A DNA stretch of 64,000 nucleotides from Fructilactobacillus myrtifloralis (GCF_024029335.1 NZ_CP097116.1:620001-684000); one strand, 5' to 3'; numbered from the stretch's first letter, positions 42,267 to 51,490 are shown. Made by a program: numbers and translations. The notes: a model not told the origin generated them from the letters alone.

Positions 42267-44168
42267 ATGTGTGGATTTTGTGGTTACATTAACCAAGCGG
42301 GAATTCCCAAAGAAGCCATCGAAAACATGGCCAATAAAATTAAACACCGGGGACCCGATGACAGTGGTTACTTCCAAAACGAAGATGTATCACTCGGCTT
42401 TCGGCGCCTCTCCATCATTGACTTGGCACACGGTGCCCAACCAATGTATGGTGACAACGATACCGATGTTTTAACTTTTAATGGTGAAATTTACAACTAC
42501 CAAGAATTACAAAAAGAACTAATTGACGAAGGCCAAACCTTCAACACTGATTGTGACTCAGAAGTTTTGATCCGGGGCTACGAAGCTTGGGGGCCAAAGA
42601 AGTTACTCAGTAAGTTACGGGGGATGTTTGCGTTCGTAATTTACGACCAAACGAAGCACCAGGTGTTTGGGGCCCGAGACCACTTTGGAATCAAACCCCT
42701 TTACTACTACGATGACGGCACCAACTTCATGTGGGGTTCTGAAATTAAAGCCTTTTTGGGTAATCCCAACTTTAAGAAAGAACTTAACGAAGACCTGCTC
42801 GCTGTTCACCTGAGTTTTGAATTTATTCCATCGAAGGAAACCATGTTCAAACACGTTTACAAAGTGATGCCTGGTCAATACTTTGTGTACAAAGACGGTG
42901 GCGTAACAACCGATACTTACTACAAGTACAATTACGATCATATCGACAAGCACCAAACGATTGATGACGATGCACAACAAATCGAAAAGTTGGTTGACGA
43001 CTCGGTTAAAGCCCACATGATCGCAGATGTGCCCGTTGGTAGTTTCCTTTCCAGTGGGGTGGACTCCAGTTACGTGTTCAACGAAGCTGCCAAGTTACAA
43101 CCAATTCACTCCTTCTCGTTAGGATTCAACGACTCGAAGTTCAGTGAATTATCGTGGTCCACGAAGTTCGCTAAGGAAATCAAGCAGGAAAACACGCCGA
43201 TTACCATGACGGGTGACGATTACTTCGACTTCTTACCAACCATGATGTACTACATGGACGAACCCCTCTCCAATCCTTCGGCTCCCCAACTATTCTTCTT
43301 ATCCCGTGGAGCTAGAAAGGACGTTCCAGTTACCCTCTCCGGGGAAGGAGCCGACGAATTCTTCGGGGGCTACAACACCTACCTCGAAGCCTTCACGTTC
43401 GAACGTTACCAAAAGTGGGTTCCACAATTTCTCCGGAGCATGCTCGGTCACGTCGCTGCCAAGTTCCCACGCTTCCACGGTCGGCGGTTCTTGATCCGGG
43501 GTGCAGAACCACTATGGCGCCGTTACTACCGGGTTAACTACGTCTTTGACGAAGTTGATCGGGCCAAGGTCTTGAAGAACCCTGCCCTCAAACGGGATAC
43601 GGCCGAATACTCGAAGCACATCTTCGATGAAGTCGCTGGTCACGACGAAGTAACGCAAGAACAATACTTCGATATCAACACTTGGTTGCCGTTCGATATC
43701 CTGCAAAAGGCCGATCGGATGAGCATGGCCAACAGTTTGGAAGTGCGGACGCCGTTAGTTGATAAAGTAGTGGCTAACTTTGCGGCTACGATGCCAACGA
43801 AGACGCGGATCACTTTCAAAGATGGCAAACCCGTTACCAAGGCTTCCTTCCGGAAAGCCGCTGCCTCTCAAGTTCCAGAAGTGGTGGCTGACAAGGAAAA
43901 GCTCGGGTTCCCATCACCAATCGCACAGTGGATCAACGATCCAAAGTACCATGGTCGGATTGTGGAAGCGTTCCACTCAGACATTGCCCAACGCTTCTTT
44001 AACGTTGACCAGTTAGACTACATTTTGGAACAACACGCTCACGGTAAATCCAGCATGCAAAAGATCTTCACGATCTACACGTTCATCCTCTGGTACGGAG
44101 TTTACTTCCCAGAAAACACCAACATGCACTACGATCAAAAAGTGGTTTTAACGCCTAATGATCGGTAA
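42267..44168 (+). CDS. asnB: Asparagine synthase (glutamine-hydrolysing)
   Basis: 633 residues. Met is followed directly by the nucleophile Cys of the class II glutaminase domain (MCGFCGYI). The synthetase half has the pyrophosphate loop PVGSFLSSGVDSSYV (about 255) and TLSGEGADEFFGGY. It makes asparagine from aspartate, glutamine and ATP. AAAGGAG precedes the ATG. A possible promoter has -10 TACAAT at 42217-42222 and -35 CTGGAA at 42194. Lysine- and Glu-rich preferred codons suggest high expression. Closed by a strong terminator. Confidence 0.93.
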   Translation: MCGFCGYINQAGIPKEAIENMANKIKHRGPDDSGYFQNEDVSLGFRRLSIIDLAHGAQPMYGDNDTDVLTFNGEIYNYQELQKELIDEGQTFNTDCDSEVLIRGYEAWGPKKLLSKLRGMFAFVIYDQTKHQVFGARDHFGIKPLYYYDDGTNFMWGSEIKAFLGNPNFKKELNEDLLAVHLSFEFIPSKETMFKHVYKVMPGQYFVYKDGGVTTDTYYKYNYDHIDKHQTIDDDAQQIEKLVDDSVKAHMIADVPVGSFLSSGVDSSYVFNEAAKLQPIHSFSLGFNDSKFSELSWSTKFAKEIKQENTPITMTGDDYFDFLPTMMYYMDEPLSNPSAPQLFFLSRGARKDVPVTLSGEGADEFFGGYNTYLEAFTFERYQKWVPQFLRSMLGHVAAKFPRFHGRRFLIRGAEPLWRRYYRVNYVFDEVDRAKVLKNPALKRDTAEYSKHIFDEVAGHDEVTQEQYFDINTWLPFDILQKADRMSMANSLEVRTPLVDKVVANFAATMPTKTRITFKDGKPVTKASFRKAAASQVPEVVADKEKLGFPSPIAQWINDPKYHGRIVEAFHSDIAQRFFNVDQLDYILEQHAHGKSSMQKIFTIYTFILWYGVYFPENTNMHYDQKVVLTPNDR

Positions 44169-44181
44169 TTAAATCGTATAG

Positions 44182-44213
44182 AAAAAGGCAGGTGCGTCGG
44201 CACCTGCTTTTTT
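44182..44213 (+). terminator. Intrinsic terminator of asnB
   Basis: AAAAAGGCAGGTGC pairs with GCACCTGCTTTTT around a short loop. Confidence 0.92.
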
Positions 44214-44323
44214 GTATGGGCTAATTAAAATTTGTTTTTTAGACTTATCACTTGATGAAGACCGCTGGCTTATAGTCATGTAATAGAAATCGGACTAAGC
44301 CAATTTCCCCTAGTCAGCCAGCA

Positions 44324-45667
44324 TTATCCAACTGCCTTTCGTTGGAGCGGGTCTTTAACCGTATAGATGCACAATCCGGCGACAAAAACCGCTCCACTGG
44401 CAATGATAAGCATGCTAGCCATATCGTGCTGGACCCAGTTAAACAGCCCAAAGCTCGCTAACGAGGCCACAATCTGGGGCAAACAAATCGAAACGTTGAA
44501 GAGGCCCGTATACAAACCATCGTTTTTCCCATCCAACGAGTTCGTGAATAACGAAAAGACCACCACTTGAATCGTTACGAATTGAATCCCAATCAAGATA
44601 AAGGCAATGATTGTCAGTAATCGCGTTGTCCCAAGCGCCAACAGGAGATAGCCGATTCCACCGAGACCTGAACTCACAAGAAACAAGGGTTTCCGGTGCT
44701 TCGTCAGTTTTAACTTACTAATCACGATCCCGGCTCCAATCCCAGCTACCGCCATGATGGCTTGTAAGACCCCAAACCAGTTTCCCGCAGCTTGATAACC
44801 TGAAGAAGCCGGATTGGTACTATGCCAGATGTTTTGGGCGAGCACGCCCGGCGTGTAAGTCCACATGTACTGCAAGGCAAACATCCCAAAAAACATCACT
44901 AAGGAACAAGACCAAAACTGACTGGGCGCCTTACGGATAATTTGTCCGAGTGATTGGCGCTTTCTCTGAACCTCATGTCCCGTAAAACTCGCCATCACTT
45001 CGGGCGGATACTCGTGGACCTTTTTCAGGGTGAAGAGGGTCGAAACTAACAGAATCACAGCCGCCGCATAAAAGGAAATCTGAACCGACGCGGGTACGAC
45101 TCCCTGCGGAGCCACGTTAGCCACTCCGATAACGGTCAGCAAAAACGGAAACAGGAAGGCAAGCACGTTTCCGAGCGCCCCCGTAATGCTTTGAAAATCC
45201 CACGCTTCTGATTGTTGTTGCTTGGGCACAATGTCTGGGATCAACATTTTATAAACCGACAGGTTAACGTTCGCGGCACAGTCCATCACAAACACACTAA
45301 CGGCTCCAAACCAGAGCGCTGCTAGTGAGCGGTACCCAAATCCCAGTGAGCCCGCGTTTGGCAATAAGACCATCGCAATCACCGAGATGATGGTCCCTAG
45401 GATTAGATACGGCAATCGCCGACCGCCAAGTTTAGGAAACCACGAGCGGTCCGAAAGATACCCAACTAATGGTTGGACCAGCATCCCTGCTAACGGAGGC
45501 AGGATGAAGAAATACCCTAACTTAGTTGGATCCGCCCCGAGCGTTTGAAAGATCCGACTCATGTTCCCGGTTTGCATCGACAAGGTCCCCTGCGCTCCTA
45601 AGAACCCAATCGTTAGATACCACAGTTGCCTAGTTGCTAACGTTGGTTTGTTCGTTCTCTGGTTCAT
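44324..45667 (-). CDS. MFS sugar transporter (SLC45/GPH-like)
   Basis: 447 residues, twelve membrane helices. QPLVGYLSDRSWFPKLGGRRLPYLILG is the helix 2-3 loop (core GYLSDRSWFPKLGGRR), typical of SLC45/GPH-like disaccharide transporters of lactobacilli. It directly follows the GH3 gene, so it probably imports the glycoside that enzyme cleaves. The ribosome binding site AAGGGG overlaps the GH3 stop codon and is eight bases from ATG 45665-45667; ATG and GTG codons just upstream are too close. Confidence 0.85.
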   Translation of the reverse strand: MNQRTNKPTLATRQLWYLTIGFLGAQGTLSMQTGNMSRIFQTLGADPTKLGYFFILPPLAGMLVQPLVGYLSDRSWFPKLGGRRLPYLILGTIISVIAMVLLPNAGSLGFGYRSLAALWFGAVSVFVMDCAANVNLSVYKMLIPDIVPKQQQSEAWDFQSITGALGNVLAFLFPFLLTVIGVANVAPQGVVPASVQISFYAAAVILLVSTLFTLKKVHEYPPEVMASFTGHEVQRKRQSLGQIIRKAPSQFWSCSLVMFFGMFALQYMWTYTPGVLAQNIWHSTNPASSGYQAAGNWFGVLQAIMAVAGIGAGIVISKLKLTKHRKPLFLVSSGLGGIGYLLLALGTTRLLTIIAFILIGIQFVTIQVVVFSLFTNSLDGKNDGLYTGLFNVSICLPQIVASLASFGLFNWVQHDMASMLIIASGAVFVAGLCIYTVKDPLQRKAVG

Positions 45668-45679
45668 CGTCATCACCCC

Positions 45680-47938
45680 TTACCGGTCCGGTTGCTCTGC
45701 CGTCGTTGCTTGGTTGGCGAGTTTGATAAAGGAGTTAATCTCCGCCTCGCTGGCTCCAAGCATTGGATAAACCCGCAGTGGCATGCTTAAAAACATTTTA
45801 TCGGTCGCAGAGGGAACTTTCGCACTAATAAAGGGCTTAACGACCTTCATCAGGTGCGATTCTTCTAGTGCTGGGATAATTCCCGGCCGTTTCACTACAT
45901 CAATCATGTAGCTGTCCAACGAAACTGCTGGTTGTGGGTCTTGTCCCCATGTAACCTGAAACTCCTCGGCAAGCACTGGCGTTTCCACATTGCGACACAC
46001 GGTGAGGCGATAGCTTCCATTATCGGTTTCCCACATCCCGCTCTGTTCATTATAGTAGGCAAAATCCGTTTTGCGCACTGGCACTAAGACCGTTTTCGTT
46101 TCATGAGGATCGAGCCACACTTTACGAAACCCGACCAGTCCTTTTTCAGGCTTTTCAATGGCACTCACCTGGTTACTTAAATAAACCTGAACAACCTCTG
46201 CTCCGTAGCGCTCACCAGTGTTGGTAACGTCTACGGCCACTTCTACGTGCTCGTCCTGTTCGTTGATCCGTAAGTTTTCATAATCAAAGTGGGTGTAACT
46301 GAGCCCAAACCCAAACGGAAACTGCGTTGCAAGCTGCTTTTTATCGTAGTAGCGATATCCCACTAAGAGGCCCTCATGATAAATTTCCGTGCTGGCATTC
46401 ACATCAAAACTGCCAAAAGTGGGATTATCTTCCAGTCGAACCGGAAAGGTTTCGGCTAGGCGGCCCGACGGGTTAACCTGGCCACTCAACACATCCACTG
46501 TCGCTTCTCCGACCGCTTCACCCGCAAAGTAGGTTTCTAAGATCCCCTTCGCCTGACCAATCCAGGGCATTTGAATCACCGATGCATTTTGTAACACAAT
46601 GATCAGGTTGGCATTAACTTCGGCCAACTTTGTGATTAAAGCGCTCTGATTGGCCGGCAGTAACAGATCATCACGATCAATCCCCTCTGATTCCGCCCAG
46701 GCAGGTAAGCCCGCAAAAACCACCACCTTATCCACGTGGCTGGCAATTTGAAGCGCTGCCTGTTCTAGCTCCGCATCCGGAGTACTCTGGTCAACGTGAT
46801 AACCTGGCGCATATTCAACTGAGTTGGACCAGGTTTGCAGTGATTCCAAGGGAGTGACTAGGTTAAAGGGATTGGTTTGTGAACTCCCGCCCCCTTGATA
46901 CCGGGGCTTTTCTGCTAGTTCGCCGATTACCCCAATTTTTTCCTGCTGGTGAAGCGGTAAGACGGCATCCTCATTTTTTAACAAGACCATCCCAACCGTT
47001 GCCAATTGCCGCGAAACTTGATGTTGTTCGTCTAACGTTGGTGCATCCGGCGTGGTCAGTTGCGCTGGATATTCCTGGACGAGCTGTAATACCTTTGTAA
47101 CCGCGGCATCCAAGGTTGCTTCGTCCAACTGACCGTTATGAACCGCAGCCACGATTTCAGTCGCCGTTTTCGGATTGCTCCCGGGCATTTCGAGATCGAG
47201 GCCCGCCTTTAAACTCGCAATCCGGTCCACCACGGCGCCCCAGTCAGACATCACCAGGCCACCAAAGCGCCATTCATCACGCAAAATGCTCGTTAACAAC
47301 CAGTCATTTTGCGAATTAAGCGTGCCATTAATTGCATTATACGAACACATGATGGCGGCGGGATAGGCATCTTTCACTACCCATTCAAAGGGTAGCAAGT
47401 AAAGCTCGCGTAAGGTGCGTTCGTCAACCTCAGACGAATTGGTAAACCGATAATTCTCCCGGTTATTGGCAGCAAAATGTTTTAAACAAGCGGCCACGCC
47501 CTGATGTTGAATTCCACGGGTAACTGCAGTTGCCAGTTCACCGGTCAAATACGGATCTTCGGAAAAATACTCAAAGTTCCGGCCGGCGAGCGGACTGCGT
47601 TTAATGTTCATCGCAGGAGCTAGGACCACACTCACCTGCTCGTTACGAGCTGCCTGACCTAGTTGACTCCCGAGTTCGTAGCCTGCTTGTGAATCAAAGG
47701 TACTCGCAATTAACGCACTAGAGGGAAAGGTGACAGCCGGAACGCTATGATTTAAATCCGGATCCGACCCGGTACTCGCTTGTTTGCGCAGTCCGGTGGG
47801 TCCATCCGTTAACATAATTGGGGAAATCCCCAGTCGTTCCACACCGGCAGTAAACCAACTATCGTGACCCTGCACTAAGTTGGCTTTCTCCTCTAACGTT
47901 AACTCGGTCAGTAGTTGGGCAATTTGCTTTGCTTTCAT
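45680..47938 (-). CDS. Glycoside hydrolase family 3 beta-glucosidase-like enzyme
   Basis: 752 residues, cytoplasmic (no signal peptide). The TIM-barrel domain has KHFAANNRENYR and the nucleophile Asp in VMSDWGAVVDRIASLKAGLD (core VMSDWGA, about residue 231). The alpha/beta sandwich (~320-540) and a C-terminal fibronectin-III-like domain (~580-650, PFGFGLSYTHFDY before it) complete the usual layout. It hydrolyses beta-glucosides or related sugars. ATG 47936-47938 has GAGGAAG seven bases upstream. Twelve bases separate it from the transporter gene; a divergent LacI regulator flanks it. Confidence 0.9.
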   Translation of the reverse strand: MKAKQIAQLLTELTLEEKANLVQGHDSWFTAGVERLGISPIMLTDGPTGLRKQASTGSDPDLNHSVPAVTFPSSALIASTFDSQAGYELGSQLGQAARNEQVSVVLAPAMNIKRSPLAGRNFEYFSEDPYLTGELATAVTRGIQHQGVAACLKHFAANNRENYRFTNSSEVDERTLRELYLLPFEWVVKDAYPAAIMCSYNAINGTLNSQNDWLLTSILRDEWRFGGLVMSDWGAVVDRIASLKAGLDLEMPGSNPKTATEIVAAVHNGQLDEATLDAAVTKVLQLVQEYPAQLTTPDAPTLDEQHQVSRQLATVGMVLLKNEDAVLPLHQQEKIGVIGELAEKPRYQGGGSSQTNPFNLVTPLESLQTWSNSVEYAPGYHVDQSTPDAELEQAALQIASHVDKVVVFAGLPAWAESEGIDRDDLLLPANQSALITKLAEVNANLIIVLQNASVIQMPWIGQAKGILETYFAGEAVGEATVDVLSGQVNPSGRLAETFPVRLEDNPTFGSFDVNASTEIYHEGLLVGYRYYDKKQLATQFPFGFGLSYTHFDYENLRINEQDEHVEVAVDVTNTGERYGAEVVQVYLSNQVSAIEKPEKGLVGFRKVWLDPHETKTVLVPVRKTDFAYYNEQSGMWETDNGSYRLTVCRNVETPVLAEEFQVTWGQDPQPAVSLDSYMIDVVKRPGIIPALEESHLMKVVKPFISAKVPSATDKMFLSMPLRVYPMLGASEAEINSFIKLANQATTAEQPDR

Positions 47939-48094
47939 GATGAACTTCCTCGCTTTCTGCATTCAGTTTGTGGCCCTCATGGCTGAGAACCTAACCTAAT
48001 GATATGATATAAAATCACAAACGGGGAACTAAATTACTATTCTTTATTAGAATATTCATGCTAAAATGTTTTCATACCCTTGTTATTACAACGA

Positions 48095-48106
48095 GAAACC
48101 GATTTC
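48095..48106. promoter_or_regulatory. LacI-type operator / cre-like site
   Basis: GAAACCGATTTC, within ATGAAATCGGTTTC on the minus strand: an imperfect palindrome with a central CG, the layout bound by LacI-family proteins and close to the catabolite-repression cre consensus with mismatches. It lies between the GH3 gene and the divergent LacI gene, 38 bases before the latter. Confidence 0.55.
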
Positions 48107-48143
48107 ATGCACACTTCACAATATCTAGACAGGAACGATTAGA

Positions 48144-49118
48144 ATGAACAAAATTACCATATACGACGTTGCCCAGGAAGCGGGACTATCAATCACTTCG
48201 GTATCCCGGTTTATTAACCAAAAGGAAGAACTCCTAAGTGACAAGACCCAACGAAAAATTAAGGCTGCCATCAAAAAGTTAAACTACGTTCCCGCATCCG
48301 CGGCTCGGGACTTACGCCGAAAGGAAGGCCAGCAAAACAACGTTGCCATCATCGTTGATGACATCAGTAATCCCTTTTCGAATAACATGTTTAAGGGCAT
48401 TGAAAATAAACTGCTTTCATTTGGGATTAAAACCTATCTCCTGGATAGTAACCAATCCGCGACTAACCAAGCCGAGCTCCTAACGTCGTTGGATTTAACC
48501 GCCATTGATGGCGTTATCCTGCAACCGATTAACCTTGAGCTTGCACCCCTAAAACCGATTTTCAAAAAACAAATTCCCGTGATCTTCATCAACTGCGACG
48601 TGCCTAGTGAAAATTGTCCAGCCGTTACCCTTGATGACTTTGACTCCGCCCAGCAAGTCGCTCGGAAGTTTAAGCAACAGGAACACAGTAACCACGTTTA
48701 CATCGTTGGTAACAACAACTACGAGGTCTCCTCCATCCGCGATCGAATTGACGGTGTTAAGCATGTATTTGGTGAACAAAACACCGATTTACTTGAACCG
48801 GGCTTTTCACCGACCAGTACCAACCACAGCTACCAACAGTTACTTCGCAAGCTCGACCAAAATCCTCAGGCACTCGCTTTTTTCCTAAAGGAGAGATGGT
48901 TCGTTGATTTTCTCCTCTTTGCTAGTCATAACCGCACCACCCACCTGCAACCAGAAAAGCAGTTAACCGGATTTACCAGTACTGAGTTAGTTAAAAAAAT
49001 TAATCCCGATGTCAAGACGATTAAATGCAATCCCGTTCGAGTCGGGGAAGTTGCTGCACTGCGGTTGCTGGGCCGGTCCCCGCACAAGCGGATTGTTGTT
49101 CAAACTTCTTTTGGGTAG
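48144..49118 (+). CDS. LacI family transcriptional regulator
   Basis: 324 residues. The N-terminal helix-turn-helix and hinge read TIYDVAQEAGLSITSVSRFI and LNYVPASAARDLRR. The remaining part is a periplasmic-binding-protein-like ligand domain. Divergent from the GH3-MFS operon with an operator-like palindrome between them, it most likely represses that operon until its sugar appears. It is the last gene of normal base composition before the AT-rich patch. Confidence 0.88.
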   Translation: MNKITIYDVAQEAGLSITSVSRFINQKEELLSDKTQRKIKAAIKKLNYVPASAARDLRRKEGQQNNVAIIVDDISNPFSNNMFKGIENKLLSFGIKTYLLDSNQSATNQAELLTSLDLTAIDGVILQPINLELAPLKPIFKKQIPVIFINCDVPSENCPAVTLDDFDSAQQVARKFKQQEHSNHVYIVGNNNYEVSSIRDRIDGVKHVFGEQNTDLLEPGFSPTSTNHSYQQLLRKLDQNPQALAFFLKERWFVDFLLFASHNRTTHLQPEKQLTGFTSTELVKKINPDVKTIKCNPVRVGEVAALRLLGRSPHKRIVVQTSFG

Positions 49119-49130
49119 GGATTAATTCTT

Positions 49131-49171
49131 TAGTTTAGTTATAGTTATAGTTATAGTTATAGTTATAGTTA
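49131..49171 (+). repeat. Hexanucleotide tandem repeat (ATAGTT)n
   Basis: Five perfect ATAGTT units at 49141-49170, preceded by two degenerate TTTAGT-like units. It lies 22 bases after the LacI stop, at the left edge of the AT-rich patch. Such short arrays change copy number by slippage. Confidence 0.9.
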
Positions 49172-49239
49172 CTTATTTTCTCATTCCAAATTACAAACTA
49201 AAAATAGGCTAAAATCTATTTAAATATTCAAACGATTTT

Positions 49240-49276
49240 AAAAAATGCTACAAATTAAATTTTGTAGCACTTTTTA
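49240..49276. terminator. Bidirectional intrinsic terminator
   Basis: TGCTACAAA (49246-49254) pairs with TTTGTAGCA (49261-49269), flanked by A- and T-runs. It separates the LacI gene from the convergent CPBP gene. Confidence 0.87.
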
Positions 49277-49295
49277 TTTATTAATAATAATTTAC

Positions 49296-49934
49296 TTAAA
49301 CTATCAGTAACACCATAACGATTAAATTTGATAAGCCATGCGCTAAAATGGGACTCTTTAAATCATTTGTATACCAAAAAGCAAGTGCATATGCTAATCC
49401 CGAAAATATCAATTCAAGGGTTTCAATTCCAAAAGAATATCCATGAATTATCGCAAAAAGCAGAGCTGTGATTCCAATTGATAAAAAAGGTCGCAGGTTT
49501 CCAAGCAGACCCTGTTGTAAAATTCCCTGAAAAAGAATTTCTTCTAAAATCGGACTTAAAACCAATAATGTCAGTACAGTAATGCTAGAAATTCCTGAAT
49601 GTAACGCCGTAATCGTAGCTGGATCATTAGTTGGAATTCCTGCAACTACTGATATCAAAAACTGGATTAATTGAGAAACCACAGCCGCCAAGCCGGCAGT
49701 TGAGATCAGTTTCCAATTCCACTTGAACCAGTTAATGGGAAATCCGCCTAACCATTTGTAAATTAGAAGCAATAGGCTTCCTAAAATTAGAAAAGATCCC
49801 ACACTAATAAAAAAGTGACCCCAATAATTAAAGTGGATTGTACTTTCATTGCTCCATAATAATTCCCCAAGAGTAGGAATTTGAATTAACGCAACCAGAA
49901 TGGGAAATAGAAACACGACAAAAATTTTTTTCAT
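49296..49934 (-). CDS. CPBP family intramembrane glutamic protease (Abi-type)
   Basis: 212 residues with about six membrane helices. Motif 1 is SPILEEILFQG (about residues 132-142): the Glu-Glu pair is present but the usual Arg (EExxFRG) is Gln. Motif 2 is LFAIIHG (His about 163) and motif 3 LAHGLSNL (His about 198, Asn 202). In lactic acid bacteria such proteins are often linked to bacteriocin self-immunity or peptide processing. No bacteriocin precursor was found next to it. AAAGG precedes the ATG. Base composition is AT-rich. Confidence 0.83.
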   Translation of the reverse strand: MKKIFVVFLFPILVALIQIPTLGELLWSNESTIHFNYWGHFFISVGSFLILGSLLLLIYKWLGGFPINWFKWNWKLISTAGLAAVVSQLIQFLISVVAGIPTNDPATITALHSGISSITVLTLLVLSPILEEILFQGILQQGLLGNLRPFLSIGITALLFAIIHGYSFGIETLELIFSGLAYALAFWYTNDLKSPILAHGLSNLIVMVLLIV

Positions 49935-50002
49935 TATCTACCTTTATTATTGAACCCAAATATGTTTAATCTGCTAGATCCACATGATGAAATAAAAGTG
50001 AA

Positions 50003-50025
50003 AAATTTTAAAGTTTTTAAAATTT
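50003..50025 (-). terminator. AT-only hairpin after the unrecognised gene
   Basis: AAATTTTAAA pairs perfectly with TTTAAAATTT around a three-base loop, with T residues following on the minus strand. Probably terminates the 442-residue gene and separates it from the CPBP gene. Confidence 0.6.
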
Positions 50026-50036
50026 GTTGGAAAATT

Positions 50037-51365
50037 CTAATTTTTTTCATTTAATTTCAGTCTAACTGACTTAAAAATATAATCACAAATTAAATTGTCA
50101 ACTGTATTTTCACAATTCAGTTCAGTTCCCAAAGCTTCATTAACTGCAATGATAAATTTAATTAAATAATCGACATCCGTATCGTCACCTTTTTCTTTTA
50201 CATTAAAAAATGGTGCGATATTTTGAAATTTAGCTCCTTCTAGATATCCTTTTGATTCATATTCAGGAAGAAAATCCTTAAAAACATCCCTTATATCCAA
50301 ACTAGGAATTTCATTTTTATACACTGAATTATTATCTGAATTATCTAAAGATTCAATGTATTTTTTTAATCTATTCTGAATTATTTCTTTTATTTTATTA
50401 CTAACTCTTTGTTGAGTAGCGGGATCTTCCATTGATGAGAAACTGGGATGATCTAAATAGACCAACATCCTTTTTAAACCAAATCCATCCCAATATTTAT
50501 TGTCATTTTCAATAAAAAATCCACTACGTTTATCTTTACCAGCAAATATCGCTAACTTATCAATGTTGTATTCATTAACGACTTTTTCTTTAACTTCTTT
50601 GGGTATGCAAATTTTTCTTGTACTTTCTGGTTTTTTTAAGAATTCACTTATAAACTGGCCTATTTTTGCCAAAATAATTTTTTTAACATCATCTGCTTTG
50701 ATTAATATATCAACATCATTATAATTTTCTTTCCTAAGATTATAATCAATTTCAGTTTGGTGATTTTTAATTTGTTTATCATGGCGATCTGTGGATACAG
50801 TTATACAGTAATCATAATCAGATTGATTAATATTTGGTGCAGATATACATTTATCAAAAAGCCCACCTTTTTGACATTTTTTTATAAGCCAAAGTTGTAC
50901 ATCTTTATAATTTTTTATTTTTACAGTTTTAAGATTATTAATCGATTCACCAAAATGAACAATTAAAGTTCTTATATCTGATAATATATCCCATTCTTCT
51001 GATTCTTCTGATTCTTCTGATTCTTCTGATTCTTCTGATTCTTCTGATTCTTCTGATTCTTCTGATGATACTCCCCAGTAACCAGAAAGATACTTTAATG
51101 AATTATCCAACCGATAGAAATTATTAGCAAAATGATCAGCTTTTTCATCAGGAATCCCACAACCATTCCCATTTCCTAAAAAATCAGAATCTAAGGTAGC
51201 AAAATAATCGATACATCCTCTGATAATCCAAACAAGTGGAGCTTCAGTATTATCATATTTAGGAACTCCACTTCTACGATTAATACATTTTTCAAATTCA
51301 CATTTAAGCTTTTCTCCATTAACAACATCAGTACATGGAGCAGTCAAAATTACGGGTTTTGTCAT
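50037..51365 (-). CDS. Unrecognised 442-residue protein with (SEE)8 repeat
   Basis: I do not recognise this protein. It is soluble, without signal peptide or membrane helix. Residues ~1-100 form a Cys-rich start (Cys at about 11, 22, 27, and later two more), then eight Ser-Glu-Glu units (residues ~102-125) form an acidic linker, then a ~315-residue helical, Lys/Asp/Ile-rich domain (segments STDRHDKQI, DDVKKIILAKIGQFISEFL). ATG 51363-51365 has GGGAGGAT eight bases upstream, and a promoter precedes it. Codons are AT-rich, unlike the flanking genes. It may act with the CPBP protein downstream, but no evidence shows this. Confidence 0.72.
   Translation of the reverse strand: MTKPVILTAPCTDVVNGEKLKCEFEKCINRRSGVPKYDNTEAPLVWIIRGCIDYFATLDSDFLGNGNGCGIPDEKADHFANNFYRLDNSLKYLSGYWGVSSEESEESEESEESEESEESEESEEWDILSDIRTLIVHFGESINNLKTVKIKNYKDVQLWLIKKCQKGGLFDKCISAPNINQSDYDYCITVSTDRHDKQIKNHQTEIDYNLRKENYNDVDILIKADDVKKIILAKIGQFISEFLKKPESTRKICIPKEVKEKVVNEYNIDKLAIFAGKDKRSGFFIENDNKYWDGFGLKRMLVYLDHPSFSSMEDPATQQRVSNKIKEIIQNRLKKYIESLDNSDNNSVYKNEIPSLDIRDVFKDFLPEYESKGYLEGAKFQNIAPFFNVKEKGDDTDVDYLIKFIIAVNEALGTELNCENTVDNLICDYIFKSVRLKLNEKN
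50994..51065 (-). repeat. 9-base tandem repeat, eight copies, coding for SEE
   Basis: TTCTTCTGA (plus-strand sense) repeated exactly eight times, 72 bases without a mismatch. In the minus-strand gene each unit is Ser-Glu-Glu. Because the unit is a multiple of three, copy-number change would lengthen or shorten the acidic linker without breaking the frame. Confidence 0.95.
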
Positions 51366-51418
51366 TAAGAATATCCTCCCATTAAATAGGTAAAGCAAAA
51401 ATTTAAGATAGTTAATTT

Positions 51419-51447
51419 ATTATAATATTAGTTATTTTATTAAACAA
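51419..51447 (-). promoter_or_regulatory. Promoter of the 442-residue gene
   Basis: Minus strand: -35 TTGTTT (51447-51442), 17-base spacer, -10 TATAAT (51424-51419). Confidence 0.6.
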
Positions 51448-51453
51448 TATTAA

Positions 51454-51490
51454 AAACCTCTTAATTTAAACAATATAAATTAAGAGGTTT
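51454..51490 (-). terminator. Intrinsic terminator of the 124-residue gene
   Basis: AAACCTCTTAATTTA pairs perfectly with TAAATTAAGAGGTTT (15 base pairs, seven-base loop), with T residues following on the minus strand. It marks the right edge of the AT-rich patch. Confidence 0.85.

Noticed and set aside
49131-49171. ATAGTT array considered as a phase-variation switch
   Set aside because: It is downstream of the LacI gene and in no promoter spacer or reading frame that would be switched.
50994-51065. Repeat considered as a CRISPR array
   Set aside because: Nine-base units are directly adjacent without spacers and are translated in frame as SEE.
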